Of a DNA stretch of 64,000 nt, positions 13,301 to 24,400 are shown one piece after another. The DNA comes from Tubulanus polymorphus (Eukaryota > Nemertea > Palaeonemertea > Tubulaniformes > Tubulanidae). A program made the translations under genes and the position numbers. The stretch's first letter is position 1; every line of letters begins with the position of its first letter. The stretch spans positions 8,071,450-8,135,449 of the forward strand of contig NC_134026.1 of the NCBI RefSeq assembly GCF_964204645.1, in the 5' to 3' direction. The notes beneath the pieces are model-generated. The model was given only the letters and a program-made list of their open reading frames with translations. It had not been told where the DNA came from and did no database searches.

Positions 13301-13394
13301 AATTGATTTGTAGTTGTTGATTTTGAGTTGTATTCAATGTTGAATTCATAGTAATTCCTGCAGTGTTTAATAAGTTGTACAAAGATAATTCCAT
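6487..13394 (-). CDS. Class A (rhodopsin-like) neuropeptide-type GPCR, 3 exons
   Basis: Exons on the minus strand are 13394-13103, 9081-8986 and 7265-6487. They sum to 1167 nt, giving 388 residues and a stop, with consistent GT/AG junctions and phases. The N terminus has glycosylation sites (NST, NTT). TM1 holds GNFTILIV, and TM2 ends LAVADLL at the first junction. The 96-nt middle exon supplies CICIPM, the extracellular W and the conserved Cys before TM3 (VMCKFTAYLQ). The last exon gives TM3 with SLERLLAIRHP (an ERL variant of DRY), the extracellular-loop Cys in DFCTERW, TM6 CWMPYN and TM7 NPLLYWF, then a basic tail. It should couple a peptide signal to G proteins at the plasma membrane. The ligand cannot be named; it resembles neuropeptide receptors generally. 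Confidence 0.88.
7395..7745 (+). repeat. Dispersed repeat, copy A
   Basis: A block containing AGTTTCTCATCAG, GACGAGGGCGGGCGAA, a GAAGAGAC motif and ATAATCATTTTCGCG recurs in inverted orientation at about 16945-17300. It lies in a GPCR intron. A (CAAT)n tract lies just to its left at 7285-7316. No coding content is recognised. Confidence 0.55.
7915..8400. mobile_element. Foldback element with internal GCAAAAACGAA-type repeats
   Basis: Terminal inverted repeats of about 70 bp start TATGGTGGCTGATAAGGGCC on the left and end CTTATCAGCCATA on the right. A likely 5-bp duplication (GCATT) lies on each side. The interior is an array of short AAAACGAA/TTCGTTTT units in both orientations, so the whole element can fold on itself. 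No transposase. It lies in a GPCR intron. Related termini appear near 50160 and 55205. Confidence 0.65.
12590..12800 (+). mobile_element. tRNA-derived SINE
   Basis: A pol III B-box-like segment (GGTTCGAACCCC at about 12652) follows a degenerate tRNA-like head. Next comes the body GGGGCAAGACACTTACCC, CTCTTGACCCAGGAGTA and ATGGGTACCTGG, which is shared by many metazoan SINEs. It ends near a G-run at 12818-12828. It lies within GPCR intron 1. The SINE type is inferred from memory of the consensus body. Confidence 0.55.
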
Positions 13395-13497
13395 GATTTC
13401 CGACGGTAGAGGGGAGAGAGAGAGTTCACTGGTATCACTGATCTCACCTCGCTACTGAATGACTAGCAGCTAACCGTATCGCGTCACTTTCACTCGC

Positions 13498-13812
13498 TTT
13501 CAGTGGACCACTTACATGCTGCCAGTGGACCAACCCTCTACCACTCACCACTCGTTTTGGTGGACCACTCACTAGCTGCCAGTGGACCAACCCTCTACCA
13601 CTCAGCACTCGTTGTGGAGGACCACTCACTCGCTGCCAGTGGATCCCCTTACCACTCACCACTCGTTGTGGTGGAACACTCACTTGCTGCCAGTGGGCCA
13701 ACCCCTAGACCACTCACCGCTCGTTGTGGTGGACCACTCACTCGCTGCCATGCTGCCAATCAACTAACCCTCTACCGCTCACCACTCGTTTTGGTGGACC
13801 ACTCACTTCAGG
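13498..13812. repeat. Minisatellite (about 55-60 bp unit)
   Basis: Five to six copies share GGACCACTCACT, GCTGCCAGTGG and CACTCACCACTCGTT, with length differences between units. It lies directly upstream of the GPCR start on the minus strand. Open frames across it are repeat artefacts. A second short-period array (GAACTGTGGAACTGG-type) follows at about 13870-14020. Confidence 0.85.
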
Positions 13813-14029
13813 ACTCAGTTAATCAATGGATCAGAATTCGAGAAAACTCAGCTTATATTAGGATGCAGTTTCACAGTTCTGGATCCAAGTCCATTGTTCA
13901 AGATGCTGCAACTGGAGCCAGAATTATGGAACTGGATCAAAAACTGTGAAAATGGGTTCTGAACTGTTGAACTCGATCCAGAACTGTGGAACTAGGTAGA
14001 GCACTGTGGAACATGTGGACGTACACGTT

Positions 14030-15285
14030 TTACTCTGCTGAGATCCTCCGTGAACGATTATTTATTGGTTGCAATAAATCTGTTTATTTTTCTGTTGCAA
14101 GTGAAAATGTTTTCCACAAATGGAAACCGACATCAATCGAACTCGTGTTTGCTGAGATAAATAGCTTTCATTGAAACCACGTGGTGCGTTTAATGCTTTA
14201 ATCTCAGTTACAATTAGCTTCGTGAAAATATCCACTGCCTCCCTTCAGTGTGCGCCGTGTGCGCTGTGTGTGCAGGATTATTGAAATGTGACGATAAAGA
14301 AAGCAAGAAAGAGAGCGATAGATTTTAACTTTCAATAAGAACACAGACATGTACGCCGTGCTGTGGGTAATTAAATCATATTAATTCAGTTATAAACGCG
14401 GTATCACTGGTAACTACTACTAATTCAATTCCAGTATTCAATAAGCACAGGGGGTGCCGTGATGAGGAGGGGGCTTGGTATGGTCTATATGAAGTCGGGT
14501 CCTTCTCAACCTCTTAGTTATTGTGCTCAGATTTCAGCGTGTAGCGTAGTTCAACGCAGGACAACAGCAGGAGAGGATCTGAAAGGATAGAGAGTCATAT
14601 CTCAAAATATCACTCCCCTCACTTATACGAGCGTCACCTGGTCAGCGGAAGTCACACTCTACATGAAACTTGTATTTGCGGTGTTTGTCACGAGATCACA
14701 TGACCGAACTATTGATGGGTGTGGTCAACCACTGTTGGACCTTGTTCCTTCAAAGTCCATTAGTAAAACAACCACATGTCAAAATGAGTACAACTGTGGT
14801 ATTGTGTGACGTCACGAAGGATCGATAAATCATGTTTGAAGTGCTTTTTGATTTCCGAGAAATGATTTTCAAGTTGAGGTGATATTTTTGAATTTGAATT
14901 ATTTTGAAGTGAAGTAAAGCGTAATGTTTTATTGCTGAGCGGTGTTTGGTTGATTAAACACACTCCTATTGCCGCCGCTGCTGCTGCTGCTTCCGCTCAA
15001 GAGGATTCTTATTTCTGTTTCATCTCTTGCTGTTTATTGGTTTCTAAATTTTCACTGTAGCCCCAAACAGAGAGATTGTCCTCAGTTTGAATCTCTAGTT
15101 TTTATGTGGCTATTTAATTAGAGAAGCCCACGAGGAACTAGAAACAAACAGCCAATTACATTGCAATAGCTGCCTTACTGCAGGGAAAAAATGAGTTAAA
15201 ATAGTTGAATCGTCCAGGTTTACCTATTTGAATACCAGGATCCAGTTTCACAGTTGTGAGTAAGAGTTAACTCTGAGTTAAAGTT
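14030..15285. other. Intergenic, no gene seen
   Basis: No exon, RNA gene or mobile element could be supported. Minor simple-sequence content (a GCC/GCT run near 14975) is present. Confidence 0.4.
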
Positions 15286-15287
15286 AG

Positions 15288-15970
15288 TTCTACCCAGTTG
15301 AATACCAGGGCATCCTCGTATGACCCAGTTGAATACCAGGGCATCCTCGGTATGACCCAGTTGAATACAAGGGCATCCTCGGTATGACCCAGTTGAATAC
15401 CAGGGCATCCTCGGTATGACCCAGTTGAATACCAGGGCATCCTCGGTATGACCCAGTTGAATACCAGGGCATCCTCGGTATGACCCAGTTGAATACCAGG
15501 GCATCCTCGGTATGACCCAGTTGAATACCAGGGCATCCTCGGTATGACCCAGTTGAATACCAGGGCATCCTCGTATGGCCCAGTTGAATACAAGGGCATC
15601 CTCGGTATGACCCAGTTGAATACAAGGGCATCCTCGGTATGACCCAGTTGAATACCAGGGCATCCTCGTATGGCCCAGTTGAATACCAGGGCATCCTCGG
15701 TATGACCCAGTTGAATACAAGGGCATCCTCGGTATGACCCAGTTGAGGCATCCTGGGTATGACCTAGTTGAATAATAAGGCATCCTCCGGGTATGGCCCA
15801 GTTGAATACCAGGGCAATGAGGTCAGTTGAAGGTCATCCCGGGTATGACCCAGTTGAGGTGCCCTGGGTATGACCTAGTTGAATACCGGACGTCCTGGGT
15901 ATGACCTAGTTGAATACCAGGGCAATCAGGTCAGTTGAAGGCCATCCCGGTATAACCCAGTTGAATCCCA
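15288..15970. repeat. Minisatellite, 31-32 bp unit
   Basis: About twenty units carry the core GACCCAGTTGAATACCAGGG followed by CATCCTCGGTAT. The units lose regularity rightward, becoming shorter with altered spacing after about 15745. Long overlapping minus-strand frames across it arise because 31/32-bp period changes rotate the frame. No unique spacers, so it is not CRISPR-like. Confidence 0.95.
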
Positions 15971-16944
15971 ATTGGGTACGACTAGTAGCCGGAGTTAGAC
16001 AATGACTGATTTTTATAAAGCAAGTAGGACTGGCGTACAAATTAAAGATTTAGAACCAATTGAAATTGGAATACGAGTAATATGAACTGAGGATACATCA
16101 TATGTAATTCAGGCTGTGTTTTTACAAATCTATTTCTCTTAGCAATATTTTTTTTACAGACGCAGCGTATTTTGTGCGATGATAAATTGTTAGGATAATA
16201 TTTCAAAATAATCCCCTCCACAGCATATGGGTGTCTGTGAAGAAACTTCCTGAATAAACCCGACTCGTAAATGTTGTTATCAAAATGTCATCACGGCAGT
16301 TTCATATCCGTGTCTTTCTTTTTTACGTGTACAGACGAACCCGCTTCAAATACGGTTCGGCTTAATCCGAATCTTGGTCTAATCCAGATATTTGCAGTCC
16401 ATTTGTTCATTAATAAATAAGAAAATCACTTTTAATCCTCATTTCCCGTAAACCGGATGAATTCCCTTTGGTACCAAATGATCAGAATTAAGCGGATTCT
16501 ACTGCAGTTCATTGAAAAGAGGGGATGAAACGTCCTCAGAGCATAGAAATTGCAAAAACCTTCCGTTATTAGAAAATGCAGCTTCCAATTCGAAACATTC
16601 AAATTACTCTTGAACTAATTAATCAGGCAACCTTATTATTTGTATAACGTTATTGAACTTATTTAGAAACGACTGTCATATGTATGCTATTCTATCGATG
16701 TATTAGGCTCGTTACCGGCATCCATCTTCTGGGAGAGGCAACCAGTAATATTGATGTGTATGCGCCCTAAGGTGTTTTTACCTTTTAGTTTCTTTACAGC
16801 CGTGCATGAAAACTGCAATAAAATGTTCTGCTATGCTCTATTTGAGTGATAGTGCGCACAATATCGATATAGGCGTTTAAGTAGTCGGGCTTTTGGGTAG
16901 GAGTATCGGAGTAATAGATAGTCATCTCTTAATGATAGGGCCAC

Positions 16945-17300
16945 AATAAGAATACCCTAGTTTCTCATGAAAGACGAATAAAAGAGTGCCAAATGCACTC
17001 GCCCGCATCGTGGCAATTCGCGTTTCATTTTACTTTATTTCGAGGAAGCGAAAATCATTATCTCAGTTTCCATTAAATGTGACGATAGTTTGATTTTGTT
17101 GGTTAAAGGAGCTTCAGAATTTTCATAAAGGTTTTTGCATGTTCTACTTGCATTACTGGAATTGGTTTGGCGTCTCTTCTATGAGTCTCTGGTTGAGCTT
17201 TTTATTTCCACTTCTTTTAAACAATAGAAATAAAATTTCGCCCGCCCTCGTCACTTTTCAGAAAAAAAATCTGATGAGAAACTAGGGTAATTCTTTCTGT
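16945..17300 (-). repeat. Dispersed repeat, copy B (inverted)
   Basis: This matches the block at 7395-7745 in reverse complement. Shared features are CGAAAATCATTATCTCAG, the TTGCATGTTCTACTTGCATTA stretch, CGCCCGCCCTCGTCAC and CTGATGAGAAACTAG. The flanks (16000-16940 and 17300-18150) show no gene. Confidence 0.55.
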
Positions 17301-18159
17301 GGCCTCAGAAATGTTTTAGATAAAACTTTACCAAAAATGTTGTTTAGCGCTGATTTAATCTTCGGTTTTGGAGGAAGCATTTTTTCACCACTCAGTAGCC
17401 GGCTGAAAATGTGCGCTTCATCCATGCGTTGATTTACAATTCTTACCTCTCAATATCGATCGACAGTAAACCTTGCGTAAGTCGGATCGGCGATTAAGTG
17501 TCGAAATCGCTTATATCGGATAAATAATGATTGATGGTCCAGATTTCTCCGTCTCTTTTTCATGAAATATATATTCTTAAGTCGGATTTTATAAGTCGAA
17601 AAACTCACCTATCTCGAAGTACTTTTCTTGGTGCGAAAATAGATCAGCTCGCCGAAGCAATGATATTTTGATACCATTGCAGTGTGAGTTCGATTTCGTG
17701 TTCTGACCCCTATTCCTAGCTTGAAATTGTCAATACATTGTCAACGCCGCAATGGGTACATAGATGAGTCAGCAAAACATAAGCAAGAATATATAAATGC
17801 AACGAGAAAAAAATATATATTTAAATGCTAAGTAGAAATTTCGGATGATCATTTCGTGGCGAGCGCCGGCGCGCGGGTCTTCAGGTAAGGTTTTGTTCTC
17901 AGAATGAAAAATTATCAGGAAGAAAATATTTTCGCGATAAAAATCGCTTAATGAAGTAATGAATTTTATTGAAATTAAATCCATATGATTTAAACAATTC
18001 ATCGGAGGAAGAAATAGTTTTGTCCCGGGTGAATTCGCCCGAAATTCCAAAACTTTCAAAATCTATAAATTTTATTTCGTATTGTTTTGAAAAAAATCAC
18101 GGTTTACAGAAATTATAAAAACAAAAGTCAGATTTCAATTTTTAATTGTGTTATGGACA

Positions 18160-18290
18160 TTTCAATGAATAATTTAGTGTATAACGCTTTACATTTGCGC
18201 TCGTCGATAATTAGTTCGACATAATTGCACTAATTATCGACGAGCGCAAATATAGTACGTAATACACCAAATTATTCATTTAAACGTTTA
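18160..18290. repeat. Near-perfect hairpin element upstream of NAA25
   Basis: TTTGCGCTCGTCGATAATTAG and its exact complement flank a 15-bp loop at about 18195-18252. The homology continues outward less perfectly (AATGAATAATTTAGTGTAT against its inverted partner). It ends about 170 bp before the NAA25 start codon, so it lies in the promoter region. A MITE is the simplest reading. Confidence 0.75.
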
Positions 18291-18460
18291 TTACTCGTCA
18301 CACCATTTAAACCTGATATTTTCCTTGTAATCCTTATATACCGTAGGTTTTTCTTAAATTTTTCGCATAAATCTAAAGGACTTTAAACGTTGATCTAAAT
18401 TTCAGGTGTATTCAGGCCGGTGCGGTTGGAATCGGTTTTAGTCCGGTGCGCAGTCGTGTA

Positions 18461-21400
18461 ATGGCGTCCGGCATGTCAGATTCCAATAGTGAACGTCGTT
18501 TGAGACAGATTTACGGTAGTTTTTATTGATTGAATAACATCATAGATAAAAGCAAATGATCTTTAAAACTAATTTTTATTTCCTCGAACTTCAATCTGTA
18601 CATTTTACGAGTAAATATAAACGGAATTCGAGTATAAACAGTGATTACTTTAGTCTGTGTTTACTGCGCCTGGTCGGTAAATATCTGAGAGTTTTCTGCG
18701 TGTATTTCAGATTATTTAGATAATAAGAATTATAAAAAAGCGGTTTCTGAATCTGAGAAAATATTGAAAAAGAATAAAGATGTTCATTGCGCGAAGGTAA
18801 GTCAAGACAATGCGATAATTTCACCTAACGATACAAGTGACTGATGACAGCATGTCCGTGTCACTCACTGATACCATGACATTTGTAACAGCAATTGTGG
18901 CATTGACATTATTGTGACATTGACAGCTCACCTCCATTGACAGTGATAGTTTGTGTGTTTTATGTTTCAGGCATTGAAAGCGTTAGGTTTGTTAAGATTG
19001 GGTAAATATGATTTGAGCGTTGAATTATTGCGCGAAGTTCATCGTTTAAACCCGACAGATGATGCTACACTACAAGCTATGACGATATGCTACGGTGAAA
19101 TGAACAAATGTAAGTTATCAGCCCAAGAAGGAGTGAAATGACAGTTTCACTTCTTTTAACTTTATTTGAGTTAAATCTGAAGTGAGAGTGTTAAATCTGT
19201 TTGGTATTTTTCGTTTTCAGTAGACTTAGTCGCTGATATGTACGAGAATGCTGTTAAATGTAAACCAGCCAATGAGGATCTGTTATCGGCTCTGTTTATG
19301 GCGTATGTTAGAATCGGAAGTTTCCAGAAACAGCAGCAAACTGCGATGACGCTTCATAAAATACGGCCGGATAAAAACCCGTATTATTTCTGGGCGTTGA
19401 TGAGTATTGTCATGCAGGTAATTTAGGATTCCTTCCAACCCCCTTCATCCCCATCAGTCTCTATAAAGCTCACATGCAGCTGAATGCCCATTCCTGTCAG
19501 TCAGTCTGAACTCCCATTCCTGCCAGTCTGAATACCCATTCCTGCCAGTCTTAATACCCGTTCCTTCCACTCTGAATACTCGTTCCTGCCACTCAGAATA
19601 CCCATTCCTGCCACTCTGAATACTCGTTCCTGCCAGTCTGAATACCCATTCCTGCCACTCAGAATACCCATTCCTGCCACTCAGAATACCCGTTCCTACC
19701 AGTCTCAATACCCGTTCCTGTCAGTCTGAATACCCATTCCCGCCACTCAGAATACCCATTCCTGCCAGTCTGAATACCCATTCCTGTCAGTCTGAATACC
19801 CATTCCCGCCAGTCTGAATACCCATTCCCGCCACTCAGAATACCCATTCCTGCCAGTCTGAATTCCCATTCCTGTCAGTCTGAATACCTGTTCCTACCAG
19901 TCTGAATACCCATTCCTGCCACTCTGAATACCAATATGCTACATTAAATCTATGGGCTGATTCCTACCACTTGTAGATTTATGTTTGTTGTATATTTCAG
20001 GCTCACGCTGCGAAGGATGAAAAGAAGAAATCGATGTTTTTAACGTTAGCCGAACGGATGGCTGATAAATTCTTTAATGGTCAAAAACCTGAAGCTGAAG
20101 CCGGTACGAGTACCATGTCTGGCCAGGGCATCTGTCTGTCTTATCTGTCCAGCTGACTGTCTGTCTGTGCATGTGTCTGAAATCGTTTCAAAACAACATG
20201 TTTTATTTTCTATTTGTAGAAGTCCAGATGTATTTAATAATATTAGAACTACAGTCAAATTACGAGAAAGTATTACAAGTAATAAACAGTGAATTAGGAG
20301 GTTAGTATAATTTACACGCATACACTACTGCGTATTACTGTGTATTACTGCGTATTACTGTGATAGTGATTGATTGAATGATATATTACAGATAGATTAG
20401 TGAGTGAATTAGATTTCAAATCAATAAAAACCGCTGAGATTTTAGAAAAGTTAAACAGATGGCAAGAATTAAACTCAGTTTATCATCAATTACTGGAACA
20501 CAGGTACTGGAATAAATTGGCTCCCTCTATCAGACGACATAGTCACTATTATCTATACTAACTGGCTCCTTCTATCTTGTGATTTTCAGTCCAGATGCAT
20601 GGAATTACTGGAGAGCGTACATCAGATCGGGCCTGCAGATGGTTCTTCAAGAGACTATCAAAGATGGGTACGTTCAATTCAGCTTTATTGAATTGTATTG
20701 ATATGTGCTACTGTTAATCAGTATTGGTGTTTTTACAGGGTGATAGATGGCGCCACAACTGCTACAGCTGATGACGCTTGTAGTGATGTAGTGTGGCAGT
20801 TTATTACTAATACAATCGATAAACACAGTTCAATACGCGGCCCGTATCTCGCTCAATTAGAGTATATTCATCAGCATAAACAGCAGCAGCATCTTACGAC
20901 TATAACAGGTCAGCCAGTCTCCGCCCCTTCATCCTGCCTGTCAATCATCTTGTGTAACCCCGCCAATCTGTCAGTCAATCATCACTGTCTCGGCTTCCTG
21001 CCTGTCAGTCAGTCATCTCGTGTAACCCCTCTTCAACCTGCCTGTCAATCACTGTCTCGGCCCCTTCAACCTGCCTGTCAATAAATCCTTACTGTCTCCC
21101 CTTCAACCTGTTGGTCGATCATCACTGTCTCCACCCCCCCCTGTAACCTGTCTGTCAATCATCTTGCGTAACTCCGCCCCTTCATGATCTATTGACTGAA
21201 TATTTACAGAAACGATGTTTTCGCTGATCGTGAAATATATCCAGAGATTTGGAACAAAATTTTGCTGCTTTGAAGATGTGAAAATTTATTTCGATGATCT
21301 GACAAAAGACGAACAAAAACAGGTTTGTAATTAAAACGAACAATGAACTGTATTTGTGATGTGATGAACTGTGTCTCTAAATGACATTGTTTTCAAAATC

Positions 21401-24400
21401 AATTGAAATTGAAAATAATTTTCTCGTTTTTTCAGGTTATTTTCTCAATGATGGAAGAAATCGGATTAAATTCCGATTTGAATGAATTGAAATATCCGAC
21501 CGATGTAAGTTTTATATGCAATATTTTTTATTAGAAATTTTTTTATTCATATCTGATATTAAGGCTTTATATTATTATTTTAGGTGAAACAAATGCAGTT
21601 ACATTTAACAATTTTACAATTAGAGCGATACATCGATTTACATCAAACTCTGAATGTTACGGAGAAAGTTTCATTAGTTCAACAATTTTCACTCAGATTC
21701 CAAGATGCTATTAGATTCGGTAAGTGGGTCAGGTATTTAAGAATCACTGGGATTCCAAGATTCTATTAAATTCGATAAGTTATTTAGTCAGGTATTTAGG
21801 AATCTCTCAGATTCACCGTGTGAATGAGACATTTATTGCAATTTTTTTGCAGGTAAAGATTTATTGCCCACTGATTATCAGCCCGGCGATTTATATCTGA
21901 TACTAGCAGCGTTATTATTGTACGATTTATGGATTAAAACTGGTAAATATCAATCAATCAATCAATCAATCAATCATCTCTGTTCGTAACACTATGAATC
22001 ATGAGTCATTTTGAATCTGGACTTAATTATTCTATCTGTAGATGATGTGATGTATATTTGGAAGAATATAATTCTACTGGAATCTGGATTAAAGTCGAGT
22101 CCCTCCAATTTCCGTGTGAAAATAATCCTAATAAGATTATATTGTATAATTGGTGAGTGTTGGGTACCTCTCGATGTGATAATTCATACATTCACTGCTA
22201 TTGTTTGGTTGAATTTATATTTTCAGGTGCCTTCAGTCCAGCGTATTCGTTGTTTGAGAGTCTAGAAATTAAACACATACAATACGATACACTTGGGTAA
22301 GAAATATGATACACTTAGGGTAAGAAATATGATGCACTTAGGGTAAGAAGTACGATACACTTAGGGTTAGAAATGCGATACACTTAGGGTAAGAAATACG
22401 ATACACTTATGGTCAGAAATATGATACACTTAGGGTAAGAAATATGATGCACTTAGGGTAAGAAGTACGATACACTTAGGGTAAGAAGTACGATACACTT
22501 AGGGTTGGAAATGCGATACACTTAGGGTAAGAAATACGATACACTTAGGGTCAGAAATACGATACACTTAGGGTCAGAAATACGATACACTTAGGGTCAG
22601 AAATACGATACACTTAGGGTCAGAAATACGATACACTTAGGGTAAGAAATACGATACACTTAGGATAAGAAATACGATACACTTAGGGTAAGAAATACGA
22701 TACACTTAGGGTAAGAAATACGATACATATACGATATTGATTTTCGATTACCCCCCCTAGACTAGTTATGTTTATATTTGTGATTTGGGTGTATTGTAGG
22801 TATTTAGTTCATAGTCACGCTGCCAGACTCGGACATTTGGCCTGTGCTTCATTTATCAATAACATGGGACTAAAATTCTTCTCCAGTAATTATAAAGATG
22901 TAAGTAATTTAACTGCAGCACCCCTAGCTGTATTCTACAGTATCTACAGTAGCGCCCTCTTGCTGTAGTTAGTATTGACCGTTATAATGCTGTGTATATC
23001 TATTTTAGACGTCAGATTATTTGATTTCCTCATATAAATACGGATCATTCTCAAAGGTATTCATTTTTATATCGATTTGATACAACATTTACATCTTATA
23101 TCAGAAATATCAGAAATTTGGTTTCTATCAGAATTAATGATGTTTATGATTTTATAGATCAACGAATTCGTAAAGTTTCAACAAAGGCTTCAAAAATCAG
23201 TACAGTTCGCCAGTTATACCGCTGAAGAATTGATGATTGAACTGTTAACTGAGTAAGTACCACACTAGTATACCTCTGGTGTTTTTATTGCTAAAATATC
23301 TCTGATGTATTGGCAGTAGTGCGTATATTACATATATTGTGTATTGTATATATTCCAGTACTAATGAGACCGATCAACACACGAATGAATCGTTGTTAGA
23401 CGTCGATCCCGAAAACGGTAAAAATTCATATGATTTTCAGTAGAATTTCATCGTGTTTCTGACTACGTATATATGATAATGCATGAATGAATGAATTGTT
23501 CATAGATGAAACTAATTGGGAAGAGTTGATCGATAATCGAGATTTTCAAGTGTTGAATACATGTGATAATATAAACAGGTATGACTACTCCGACTGTCCC
23601 GGAACTCGCTTACTGCCTTCCCTGAGAATATTTACCCGCAGTTCATTGTATGCTGATACTGTATAAACCATTGTTACTATTTCAGGTCATTGACTCCTGA
23701 ATTACAGCTAGATTCATTCAATGAAGAGGTGCGTTTGTTTGTTTCTCTGTCTGTCTCGTTCTCTCATGTTTGTCTATTAGTATATCTGTCTGTTTGTTTC
23801 TCTGTCTGTCTCGTTCTCTTATGTTTGTCTATTAGTATATCTGTCTGTTTGTTTCTCTGTCTGTCTCGTTCTCTTATGTTTGTCTATTAGTATATCTGTC
23901 TGTTTGTTTCTCTGTCTGTCTCGTTCTCTCATGTTTGTCTATTAGTATATCTGTCTGTTTGTTTCTCTGTCTGTCTCGTTCTCTCATGTTTGTCTATTAG
24001 TATATCTGTCTGTTTGTTTCTCTGTCTGTCTCGTTCTCTTATGTTTGTCTATTAGTATATCTGTCTGTTTGTTTCTCTGTCTGTCTCGTTCTCTTATGTT
24101 TGTCTATTAGTATATCTGTCTGTTTGTTTCTCTGTCTGTCTCGTTCTCTCATGTTTGTCTATTAGTATATCTGTCTGTTTGTTTCTCTGTCTGTCTCGTT
24201 CTCTCATGTTTGTCTATTAGTATATCTGTCTGTTTGTTTCTCTGTCTGTCTCGTTCTCTTATGTTTGTCTATTAGTATATCTGTCTGTTTGTTTCTCTGT
24301 CTGTCTCGTTCTCTCATGTTTGTCTATTAGTATATCTGTCTGTTTGTTTCTCTGTCTGTCTCGTTCTCTTATGTTTGTCTATTAGTATATCTGTCTGTTT

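Noticed and set aside
13503-13949. 148-aa plus-strand frame
   Set aside because: Mostly minisatellite translation, overlapping the 5' flank of the GPCR gene.
15220-15783. Overlapping 110-187 aa frames on the minus strand
   Set aside because: They translate a 31-32 bp minisatellite in three frames and have no unique sequence.
15288-15970. CRISPR-like spacing of a 31-32 bp repeat
   Set aside because: Units are head to tail with no unique spacers, and the genome is eukaryotic.
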